From assembly GCA_946807835.1 (NCBI GenBank), contig OX327690.1, positions 17,456,501 through 17,520,500 of the forward strand: a stretch of 64,000 bases of DNA, in the 5' to 3' direction. The stretch comes from Ailanthus altissimus (lineage: Eukaryota; Streptophyta; Magnoliopsida; Sapindales; Simaroubaceae). Made by a program: the position numbers and the translations under genes. Positions within the stretch are counted from its first letter, which is position 1; each line of letters opens with the position of its first letter. This document shows positions 24,251 through 35,778 of the stretch, in pieces. The notes under the pieces are model-generated. The model saw only the letters and a list, made by a program, of their open reading frames with translations. It was not told the origin of the DNA and did no database searches.

Positions 24251-26027
24251 CATGAAACGGATAGGCTTTAGCTTTACGATGTGAAACGTGGCGCGATCGC
24301 AATGGTGCCGACAAGCTATTGGGAGATATTACGCAGTTTTGCCGCGCAGGGCCCTACCTTCACAAATATGGGCCCGCGCTTTTCTGATTCGTTACTTTAA
24401 CCTGAGTTTTCCATGGGCCCATAAAAAGCCCCCCTCATTGAGTGACATGTGGATATATTATATGTCATTTTCAAGAATGAAAAGACGCTACAAAGGAGGA
24501 ATGGTAGGTTTTGTTTTTTATTTAAATTATCATTTTCCTTTTTTTTCCCCCCAGTTTTTAATCAACAAGATTGGTAGTTAAATTAAAGGGAAAGGAATCA
24601 AGTTTTCGTAGGGACAAGGATGGCCTTTACACAAACTTTTTTAAACGACGTATTTGTAAACCACATTATTCTAGTTACATTTAAAATAATGAGTAATATT
24701 AGGTATATAAATTATTTTATACAAATTTATTCATATAAATTGACATGGTATGATATAATTGCATGTGTGATTTTATTTTTACTTTTTGTTGTTTTTTCTG
24801 TTTTTTTTTTAAAATAGCTCAATTTTGTACTAAATAAAAAATTGAAGGATAAGTTTAATTTGATTGTAATTTTGTTTTTCATTTCTTATAAATTATTTAA
24901 GCAATATTACACATACAAAATTATTTATTTAAATTAAATCCATAATTACCGACTCGTAATAAAATGTTCAAATCTTTTATCTAAAATATCGTATGCAAAT
25001 TCCTCAAGTATATATAAATTAATGACACATGAAAATCACAAAAGTTGATAATATAAGTAAGAATAAATGATATGTTAGTGTGATTATTTTGTACTGAGTA
25101 AATTTGTTTAGAGCTTGTATTTAGCGTATTTCTTTCTTATAATTTAACATGAAAAATTTTATAATTGATGGGAGCTACAAATTCATTTTGGTAAATATAC
25201 CACATATCTTAATTTTGGATTGTAGTTCCTATCCTTAATCCTTATTGCTAAACGCAACTTAATCCTTATTCCTATCCTTAATCCTTACCCACCCACCTTC
25301 GGCTTTCGGTAAAGTCATTGAGTGAAAGAGATTTGCATTACAAGTCATTTCAAATGAAAAGCCCATCTCCACGCCAAGTTCACAATAACGATTTCCAATC
25401 CAAACCCAACGCATTAACTTTAGAACACCTCGCAAAGACTTTCATTGGCATTCCAGCACAGAGATGCTTTCTGCTTTAGAACACGATTTCCAACTTTCTT
25501 TTTTCTATGGACAAAATAAAAGAGCATACAAACTTTAGAATTGGCATTCCAGCAGAGAGATGCTTCAAAATTTACCAACAATGTATTGTAACAAGAAGTT
25601 TTACCATATTTACGTTACCATGGTACAGTCAGAAGACGCAAAAACTAATACTGATAAGTCAATATAAACCGAGAGAGATAAGGTGAGAGATTGTTGAATT
25701 TATGTAAGTTTTCACCACCCAGAAAAGGTAGAATGGGAAGACTTCTAATAGCTTCACCAACCTAAATTCATATCTCAGAGTGTCATATGCATATACAACA
25801 TCATACTTCTACAATTTGCACTCTGTTCTATTCATTTCCAAAATCTGATGACCTAATTATCTGCTGTAAAGGGATACAATGAAGGAAGGAACAATCTGTA
25901 TCCTCCAATAACATAGGCTGAAACTCTCCAAAGCCCACTTCATTGGACAAAAAATCGGACACAAGGTGAGAACAAGCAGGGTTATAGGAAAAAGGGTATA
26001 ATGAATATGAGCAATAAGAGATGTTAG

Positions 26028-29000
26028 TCATCTGAAGTTGCAACAATGAGCACGACCTCTTGATAACTTGTCCCAAAGGCAAATCATCTGCATCGGAGAT
26101 TGATAATGTGCGGTGTAATAACCTTCCATGCATCCATATTGACAAAACTTCCAGCTGTGAGAGTACTGGACAGCTGTGGTACTATTAAATTGTTCAACCC
26201 ACATTCCCATGCTCACATCCTCCATCTTGAAGAGCTGCAACCAAAATGAATCAGTGAACTTTGGAAAATGTTGCATGAAAATAGGAAAAACAAGGAGAGC
26301 ATCATTCTCATGAAAGGAAATATTTATAACATTTGGCGTCACTAACCCTTAGGCCCTGATTGCCATGTTGAGTGATGATGAATTTTGCTATATCACTGGA
26401 AATTACATATCCAGGTCCATTAGCATAGGGTGGGTACACTTCCTCTGGCCACTCCTGCAACATTAGAAGGCCAATTTTAAGATGGACAAATATAGCACAC
26501 ATAATTTCAACAGAATATCCCTTTTAAGTTCTATGTATCCCAACACAAATATAACCTAAACCAAAATGGTAACCAGACAACAATCTTGTACACAAGTTCT
26601 AAGAATTTCCCTAATTGATCTCATTTCCAAACATTTAATTCATGAAACTTTCAACACTGGTTGATGAAAGGAGCTCAGGAAACAGATGGGTCGTGACATT
26701 CCAAAACCTATAAAGCAACTTATTATACATAATAGCATGGAGGATGATTGGTGAAGTTGAACTGAATAAAATCATGCAAAAAATGTGTACCTCATAAGTG
26801 ACAGCCCATTTCCCTGTTCGCAGAGGACGATGTAAGAGGTTGAGATTGCCCATATAAAGGGACCTCTTTGGAGAGATACCTTCAATTTCTTTCAGAACAG
26901 TGTCCACCCTAATAAAGGTGTCATCATCACATTTCATGATGTAAGCAGCTGTCACATTCTGAACCTGCATGGAGAAATTTGGATTTTGACAACAACAAAT
27001 CAAACTCAGCATGGAGCAGAACAAAATAATCCAGAATTTAAGTGTTACAATGTCAAGACTAGAAAAGAAAGTCTATTAAAAAAGAAATAGAAAAAGGTTA
27101 AATATTGGCAGACAAAACTGACTCACCCCAAACTCACAAATAGCAATGGTTTTCAGAACCACAAGCTCATAGCGATCCATAAAAGGCAAAATAACAATGT
27201 CACCAAAGTAGGCAGCCTCCTTCTTCAGGACAGCATTCACCTCCTTTCTTGGACTCTACAAGGTGATTTAATGAATGAGTAGGAAAAGTAACAGGAACAC
27301 ATATATAATAAGAATCAGGCAGCCAATGCAGAATGTCAAAGGAAATTCTATGATAGAAAAGACACAATGGCAATCACAGTTATCAGTAAGGTAAGACCCA
27401 AATTCATCCAACATACAAGCACATATCAAAGGAAATAAATTATTGATCGTATGCACATGGGGTGAACTGGCTTTACAAGAAAACCTAAACTTTCTCTAAT
27501 CTCCACATCAATACTTATCATTTCCTCATAGATTGGTTCTACCAGCTCCATGGTTCTTTATTTCAAGTCAGGTAAGGTAACTCTAACCCAATTCAATAAT
27601 TCAGATAGCTCAAAAGTTAATGTCTTTGGATGAAGGCAAAGTCTTCTAAGTTCTCCAAAATCCCTTAGTTACTGTTTCCAACTCACTCCACATGCCTTTT
27701 CTTTTTGGTGATAAGACACTCCAAATGCTGGTCCTACTATGAACTGGGCTACACAGCAAAGGTTTCTACAGGGCTTAATATTTACTTTCGCGTATTTGGG
27801 CAGGAATCAAAGTGGGCCCACCACTCCCATTCCCATTCCCAAATAAGTCATGTACTTAGTTCTAGGAATTGGTATCGGAAAATGTGTTTATTTAGACCTG
27901 AAATAAGTATGGATTCTTACAAATTTCATATATGCCCTTTTTGATTAATTTGTATATTAAAGTTTAAAAATAAATAAATAAGTATATTGTAATAATAATT
28001 ATAGTACTATTATTTTATTTATTACTGCTGATTATTAAAATAGTATCTTTAATATAGTAACAATAATACCACTAATAATAATTATTTTTTAAAAGAAAAT
28101 AATTAAATTAAGGACAAGTAAGTAATTTCAATTTCCAATCCTATTCATTCCCTATCAATCAGGGGGGTGGGTAAAGATTCCATTTCCCCATTCCCTAATT
28201 AGAATGGGCCCCACTACTTACAGTCTCATTTTCAAAAAAATTTGAGCGATTAAACATAGAATTCACATGCATTCTCCATTCCCATTCCTCATCATTGGCA
28301 ATGGAGATTGGGAATAAGTTCCACTTTTTTCACTTACCCAAAAGAAAATTGGGAATGGTCTCGCCACAATTTAGGAATGTGGAATGGGAGTAGCAATTGT
28401 AATCCCCCATTGTGATTAGAAATGGAAGAATAGTAATGGAAATCAAAATTATTTATTTGCCAATAGTTTAATTATTTTTTTTCAGGAAATAATTATTATA
28501 ATTTTAACATTATTATTATTATTTATTAAATAATAATAAATATAATGTTAATAATATTACTATTATCTTAAATAGTATTAGATAAGGATATTACTAATAA
28601 TAATTAGCAATATTATTGTTATATTATTTATACTTTAAACTTTAATAGAGAAATTGATCATAAAAGGGCATATTTGAAAATTTGCAAGAATCCATTCTCA
28701 TTCTAAGCCCAACTAAACACATGGCATTAGTAATGCTTCCCATTCTCATTCCTAAAACTTTAAGTAAATAACTGAGTTCTCACTCTAATTCACTACTCCA
28801 ATCCCTACCTAATCTAATTAATTCCTACCTATTCTGATTCCTATCTAATTTATATTACGCAAAAATAAATGCACACACTGTTATCAATCTTAATATTAAC
28901 ATAATTGCAAAATATTTCTTCGTTATATACGAAGGTTGCTCTATACAACATACCTCATCATATAATGCAACAATTATTTTGAACCTTTTTTTTATAATGA

Positions 29001-31822
29001 AATTCTTATTTCCATTTCAGTGACCAAATTGGCAAAAAAAATTCTTCTATTTATTAATAAGCAGTTTAAGTACACATCACAAAACCTAACAATCATGTAT
29101 GTAGCTTTTTTCTCTTAAAGGGAAAAAAGGAAAATTGCCCAACCCCCTCCCCCATTCCAACAATAGATTGAGTAAGATTAGATCCCAATAACTCTTGCAT
29201 AGCTGCAAGGTATTTTACATGCAACTAGATATAGATGCCTTGGAAATTTCACTGAAACCATATCTCACTACTAACATTAGTTGTTTATTACTAAATCAAA
29301 CTAATTATATCAAAACTCTCCATAACATCCCTTTGTCATCAGAATCAAGACAGCTTATTAATATGCATCCTTATTATTCTACTCCTTGAACCTCATTTGT
29401 AAGTTTAGATATTAATGACACATTGATCCCAACATTTATCATCTTTGAGATGTAACCATCTTCAATGCTTTAATAAGATAGTATAAAAGATCATACCAGT
29501 GCAACAAAGAAACGAGCAACGACATTTGAAGACTTAATTGCGGCAGATTGCATCCAAGTTTTCCTAATTGCCATGCGCTCTGCAAAGTGATTAGTAGCAG
29601 AAAGAACTCCAATAAAAAGCCGGATAGGACTATTGGGTAAATGACCAGCTTTCCACTTTGATGACATTTCCAATACTCTTTGAAGGGAGAAACTTGGGTG
29701 AGAGGCTGGAAGATTAGTAGCATAAACTGAATGAACATCTACATCTCCTTTAATTGCTAGACCTGTTGCATCCTCAAGCGTAAATCCCTTAAGGTAAAGA
29801 AAAAATATAATCAGAAAACACAATGTTTTTGCTCAAAGCAACAAAACAAGAAAATGAGTTTTTATTTTAAAAAAAAATTTGAGAGATCATATTGCCTGCC
29901 AAATTGAACATAGATACGATCATTGCGATATTGTGGATATGAAGGCAAACTCGCATAAAATATACTCATTTTCACTAGTGGAGAAGACTAGTAGAAATAC
30001 AAATGATTATCACAAAAATTATCAGCCATAATAATTGATAGGTTAGTGATAATGTCCAACACAAAATGCAAATAGTTTCCATAAATAAAAACATTCCCAA
30101 AATGATTACAAATAGGGCAAAACCTATTATTACCAAGCCATACAACAGAAAGTTATAAAACGATATTGAACAAATTGACAAATACTATTATTCCATAACA
30201 AAGAACCAATAACAAGTGGAACATTGGACTTGCAATCAATCAACATTTAGATCCCTGTATGAATTAGACCCATTGAAAAGAATTGCTTTGGGATATAATA
30301 CTTTTTTGTCAACATACCATTCGATAAGGGAATGAAGTCACGTGCCTACCCCCAACAATAATATGGTATCCTTCAACACCAGCACGCACGGTCAGGATAA
30401 ACAATCGACCCTCTGCAAAAGGGAATGGCCAAGTAACTTCTGGTTTCTGCTCACGCCCTATGAATCTTTTGAACCAAGAGGCTGTTTTGGAGTCTCTTGA
30501 GTCAACAACATCATCCCGCATCCACTTTTCACATCTGATGTTTCCATCAACTGCAAAATATATCCTTTAAAAATGATGGATTTTATCCTACAACAATATT
30601 TAATTGAAATATCACATAATCTGAAACTGCTGAAATTAGCATTATCCAGCCTTTTTACAGTAGTTAAACTTGTGCCTCCTCTTGGTAATAAGGAGTCAAT
30701 TAGAAAGATTCTTCTTTCCCCTTTATAGCATATAAGAAACTTTCATTCTAAAACCAAAGACAAACTCAGAAATTTGTTTCATTCAAACTGTTGTCTAAAT
30801 TAATATTTTAGTTTCACTTTTACCATTTTCCTGCTGAGCTATTCTCATGAAGCTTTACACCCATGGTACAGTTATAACACCAAGGTTGACAAACAATTTT
30901 GAACACTATGAATCATACCAAGCATATCATCATCTTTCTTTGATGGTAAACCATCACATCTCTGAGCTGTCCCCCATTGCATTCTATAGCACGTATTATG
31001 CTCAATGACTGGCCGACGACTCCAATCTCCTTTCAGTCGAGGATTCAAATGTAGAATCTTCGGAGGATCCTCCCCATCTACTGACTTCAATCCCTGTAAT
31101 TCAACCATAAACTGTGATACCATAACCAAAGCATCACCATTCCTCCTCCTCGCAAGCTGAGGCACAAACTCCTGGTGTGCATAATGAGGTGTTCCCACCA
31201 CTGTAATAGAAGATCCAGCAGCAAGCCCACAAGGAAGAAACATTAACCTATCCCCATTTGCCAACTCTTCTCCACTCATAGATACCCAAGACGGACAAGA
31301 TTCAGGCTTCCCCTCATATACATCACTCTGAACGGTATCCTTTAAATGAAACTTATCCACTTCCTCCCACGCCTTCAACCCCAACGTCCATGCCTCATCT
31401 GCCATTCTTTCAAGCACCGACAACTCACTGGTCCTATTCCTTCGCCTCATGATCTCACCTGTTATTCGACCATATCGAAACTGAAGTGGCTTTATGGGCC
31501 CTGACCCGCCTTTCCCATTCTTTAAAAGCACCTCCCTAGGCATCAACAGCGCCTCCTTTTCATTATCTTCTAGCTTCCGGTGAAACGTATCCTTATAAAC
31601 AGAACTAAAGAATGGCTTACTCAGATCCGAATCTTCAATATCCCCCACCATTTTGTCATCCAATCCAACATAATTATCATCTCCACTCAACATAGCTGCA
31701 ATCTCCAAAAAATGAGGGAACTTAAATGCTATGAAAACCAAGTACAGTAACCCAATGCCCAACAACAAATGCGGCAACTTAAACCTCCTACCGCTACTAG
31801 AATCAATTTTAAATCTCTTCAT
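26028..31822 (-). CDS. GALT2: Hydroxyproline O-galactosyltransferase, GALT2-like
   Basis: Seven coding exons, right to left: 31822-30919, 30550-30318, 29787-29497, 27255-27127, 26964-26791, 26454-26347 and 26234-26028. Introns are GT-AG, phases add up, and the product is 681 aa. The family adds the first galactose to hydroxyproline in arabinogalactan proteins in the Golgi/ER. A signal anchor spans residues 16-33. A galectin-like domain covers about 175-395, with the HLNPR stretch encoded in exon 1. The GT31 beta-galactosyltransferase domain runs from about 435 to 635, with the metal-binding DDD at 532-534 (MKCDDDTF). The C-terminal block with WKFCQYGC and ending CCNFR is typical of this group. 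The ATG at 31822 matches the family MKR start; upstream in-frame codons use GTG only. Close homology is to GALT2; GALT5 or related members are possible. Intron 3 carries a probable MITE. Confidence 0.93.
27560..28870. mobile_element. Inverted-repeat MITE-like insertion in GALT2 intron 3
   Basis: The left arm, about 27,780-28,000, contains CCCATTCCCATTCCCA, then TGGATTCTTACAAATTT and ATATGCCCTTTTTGAT. The right arm, about 28,640-28,860, carries the same order in reverse complement. A second pair of GGGAATGG/CCATTCCC-rich blocks lies at about 28,130-28,430, so two related elements may be nested. There is no transposase. This looks like a non-autonomous DNA transposon with GGAATG-type ends. I could not fix the tips or a target duplication. 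Confidence 0.5.
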
Positions 31823-32708
31823 CTTGTAAAACGAACAAGTACACAACACAATTTACTTTCACAGCAGCCACAAATCTGCTTAACACATTTCTTTCAAATT
31901 TCAATCAATCAACATAACACAAAAACAAACTCAACAACCAACTAAAGAAGCAAAATCAAATGCGCCCAATACTTTAAAGTGAAACCCCACTTGCAATGTA
32001 TCCATATCAGATCAATAAAAAAATTAAGCACTTATCAGTAAAGTAAGAATCGGGTTCATTGATCAACCGATATCACAAGATACTGAGCAAAAACACTTCA
32101 AAATCTTCGTCCCAAAACCCTATGTTTATTGCCAGCAGTTCACAAGCATTTTTCAGATAATTGATCTTCCAATCGAACCAGCCCTGGTGCTAATGTGCAG
32201 ATGAAGAGCAAGGAATTTTGATCGCAGGGACCCGTACAAAGCCTGGCGATTGAAGTAGATGAAAGGGTAAATTTTTGAATGTGGTTTGTATTTGAACAAA
32301 TGGAGATGGAGTGAGTTGATTAATCTGTAATATGCGTATTTGTACAGCGCAAATGTGAAAGTGAAAGGGGCGATGTGGAGAAAATAACAGACAGTTAAGG
32401 GGCTGAAATGTAAAAGAAAGAAAATCTATAGCAGAAGAGAAGAGAGCAACATCTGAGTCCCTGATGGTTTACTATTTTCCAACTGGAGGATATAGTTCGT
32501 TCATTTATATCACATCGGTCTCTGACTCTATCGAAATAACAAAAAAACCCTTTAGCGTTTAGTTTTTTCTGGTAGTAAAGATTCAATATGTAAGGGTAAT
32601 CTAGTCATTCTAATAAAAACTGGGGACGTATATTATATATATGGAAATTATGTCCTCATAAAAGAAAATGTAAAATAATAAGGATCTGGATGTTATTACA
32701 CCCAAAAT

Positions 32709-32816
32709 CCATCGTGATTTTGTGGTAATCATCACCTTCGCAAACTAAATGTAACCGGAAGGCCATCGTGATTTTGTGGTAATCATCACCTTCGCAAACT
32801 AAATGTAACCGGAAGG
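32709..32816. repeat. Perfect 54-bp tandem duplication
   Basis: The unit starting CCATCGTGATTTTGTGG and ending CCGGAAGG occurs twice, head to tail (32709-32762 and 32763-32816), with no mismatch by eye. It lies about 0.9 kb upstream of the GALT2 ATG. The identity points to a recent event or an assembly artefact. Confidence 0.9.
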
Positions 32817-34149
32817 GAGTTACTTTTTTTTTTTTTAAGGTGAGATGATTGGCTGTTCATGTTTTTTTTTTTTCTGTTCAGAACAATTGGGAGGAACGTC
32901 ATCTCGTGGGTGTCACGTTCGCACCTACAAATTTGGAAAACGAATAACGTCAGTTGTTTTTTTTTTTAAATAATTAAAAGAATTTGAAAATTATTTTTTA
33001 AAATATAAAATAAAAATAATTCAGAAAATTTTGATTAGATCTTGATTTTCATTGATATTTGAGAATAAATTTGAATATAATAAAAATGATGATACATTCA
33101 ACAATAAGATATAGAATTTAGTGACATAATTTTAAGAATATTCTCTTTTTATAATATTTTATGATAATTTAATTATTGATTTTTATTGATTTATAAGTGG
33201 TTTGTAATTTTTTTTTTTTGGTCTTTGTGTTGAAAATTTTGTTAATATAAAGCAATTTGTTGAAAATAATTTGTTTAAATTTTTATTCTTATATATTAGA
33301 CTAAAAATTATTTTGGCAACAAAAAAAATATAAATTTGTTATAATTTTCTTGTAGTGAAACGGAAGAGGGAAATCATATGATGATAAAAGAAAACGAATT
33401 TACCTCCGTTGCATTCTATGCCGTAAGATTTCTACATGTTGTCCACCTAACCGTACAACGGGTTAACCCGTTAATCTATTAAAAAAGTAATTAATTTCCA
33501 TTAAAAATAATTAACCAAAATATTATGAGAATTAAGATCAATCTCAAATTCAATGTAAGAGTACATGATTTAATTATAGCGATAGTCAATGTCCCCCAAA
33601 AAAACAAAAATTTGTTAGTGTTTATTTATAAAATGGCATATTTATTAATATTAATATATATATATAATTAATTTAATGGGTTACGTAACTTATCACATGA
33701 TGAGTTATTAGATATATAACAATATTCTGTAGTATATGACATTTTTACTTTAATACAAATTTTAATATTTAATTTTGTTCTAATTTATCAAATTTTACTA
33801 TTAATTTAAATAGTGAAAAGGTAAAATAGTAATCTATTCAAATAAATAGTATGTGAAAACTTAGTTAGCTATAAGGGTAGACTAGTAATTATATATTCAA
33901 AGTATTATTTTCGTCCAAACCAAAAAATTTTTTTTACAAATTTGAATAAAATTAGGTATTAAAAATTTTATTGGGGTAAAAATGTCTTTTAAGCCATAAA
34001 TTTAAAGCACATATGATCTGTGCTCCATTGTAAATTGTGCAAAAGTTATAAAAAATTGTAAATTTATTAGACAATAATATATGATAGTGTTATTCATCAT
34101 ATAATGAGTTACGTAACCCATTAGATCAATTCTTTATATATTAATAAAT

Positions 34150-34930
34150 ATAATTTATAGGGTTATTATAAAAAATATCTATGAGGTAAAGCCTAATTAC
34201 AGAAAAATTTACAAATTTAAAAAAGTGATATTAATACCCAAACATTTCACAAATTATGCATGGATGGTTCACAATTAAAAATATTCTATTAGAGTTAACA
34301 AATTCTTTGTCAACGTGGATCAAATAACTAAATTATCTTTTAATAGTGATTTTAAAATTTTATCTTAATAAAAAATAAAACATTTAAAATTTTTAAAAAT
34401 AAATTAAAATAAAATTAAAAATAATAAAAAAGGCCTCAAGCCGTGCCTGAGAGCTAGCGGGCAAGCCATGCTTGAGTCAATTGACCCTTGCTGTTGTGGC
34501 CAGTAGCTTGATCTAGGCGCTATTGCAGTGGCCTAAGCCAATTGTTGGCTACATATAGGGAATTGATTTTGCCGCTATTACAGTGGCTTGGGCTAGTGGC
34601 TAGTTGTGCACAACGGCTTTGATCTGACCTGCTTCGGCTAGATCAAGCTCGTTGGCTTGCTCCGGACAAATCAAGTTGGCTGGCCAAATATTTTTTTAAA
34701 ATATATTATTATTTTTTAATTTAATTTTATTATTTTAAAAACTGTTTAAAAAGAAATTTAAATAATAAAATGACTTTAATACCTTCAAATTTGTTAATTT
34801 TAATGAAAGATTTCTAACGGCAAAATATTCGTATATATTTTATTAAACGTTTGAATATTAATATCATTTTTTTAAATTTTAAAGAACTTTTTTTATAATT
34901 AAACTTTATTTTAAAAGTATTCTTGATAAC
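34150..34930. repeat. Fold-back element with a GC-rich core
   Basis: Diverged AT-rich arms (about 34,150-34,420 and about 34,690-34,930) share GTGATATTAATA(C)CCAAAC-like text in opposite orientation. They enclose a GC-rich 250-bp core (34,430-34,690) full of GGCTTG/CAAGCC and AGGC words. This fits a MITE or MULE-type non-autonomous element. No coding potential was recognised. Confidence 0.4.
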
Positions 34931-35404
34931 ATCCCTAACTTATATAAAAAATAATTCTCAAGCACAAACATTTAAAAGTTTTTAAATAATAATTTGTCAA
35001 AATAATTTTATGTGTGTTTTAAACCCAAAACAATGTTTATTTTGATGAGTTGGCACCTTAAAATTTTTAAGAATATCTGCACTGAAATTAATTGTTTTAT
35101 TTAGATATACAAATCTAATAGGCTTTTTTGTTTTCTAATTAGTACCGTGTACGTGTAGGCTTTTAATCGTACGTTTGTTTTTCCAATGTTGTAAGTATTA
35201 CTACTTGCAATTTTTTTAAGAGACAATACTTCCATTTAAAAAAAAAACAATTTATTCAAAATAAAGAAATATTAAGTCATTATTTTGTAAACACGTTTAA
35301 GCAAACTATTCTCCACAAATCCAAAATACTCAATCCATTATTCTTTTTTTTTTTAACCATAAAACGGTGCGTTTTCAATCATCTTATCCATTTTTTTCTT
35401 TTCA

Positions 35405-35495
35405 AAATTCTCACTCTCAAAGCAAAGCTAAAACCCTGAAGCTCAAAATCATCACCAACTAAACCCGAAATTCCAAATTCTTGAAAGAGCTTCAG
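35405..35495 (+). other. Non-coding first exon of HMR/PTAC12 (5' UTR)
   Basis: The sequence up to TTCAG at 35495 is followed by a GTACGA donor. A poly-T tract ends in CAG at 35740, and the ATG at 35779 follows. This gives a 245-bp leader intron. The left end is a guess, since no TATA box or transcript data support a start site. Confidence 0.5.
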
Positions 35496-35778
35496 GTACG
35501 AGAGTTGATCTGCTTCTACTCATCAATTCATCTCTATCCATTGCGTAAAACGGTGGGGCTTTCTTTGTCATCAACTTCACTTTCATTGATTTACTTCACT
35601 GCAGTTGTTCTTGTTTCTTCTCTAACAATCTCGTTTATCCTCATTGAAAAATGAAATGGTGTGTTTTTTGCCGTATTTTTTTATGGTAATAAAAGAATTA
35701 TGTAATTATTTTCTTCTATTTGATATATTTTTTTTTCCAGTTTTTCTGCATATTACATGCCATTTACCAAGTTAAGTA

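Larger units (their letters stand above)
22258..25827. other. ERD4 upstream region and intergenic spacer
   Basis: No convincing gene. It holds the ERD4 promoter (minus strand), a GTGTAT microsatellite at 22635-22665, three ABRE-like ACGTGGC motifs, a perfect 14-bp hairpin at 23126-23166, and a GC-richer patch at 24,000-24,440 whose short open frames look accidental. The stretch from 24,600 to 25,830 is AT-rich and runs into the 3' flank of the galactosyltransferase gene. Confidence 0.55.
31850..35400. other. Intergenic spacer between divergent GALT2 and HMR genes
   Basis: This should hold both promoters, since the genes point away from each other. It contains a perfect 54-bp tandem duplication at 32709-32816, many A/T homopolymer runs, and a fold-back element with a GC-rich core at about 34150-34930. 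No gene was seen. Confidence 0.55.

Noticed and set aside
24288..24581. 97-codon open frame in the GC-richer patch upstream of ERD4
   Set aside because: No similarity, no splice partners, and a competing open frame on the other strand nearby. The patch is better read as regulatory or old repeat sequence.
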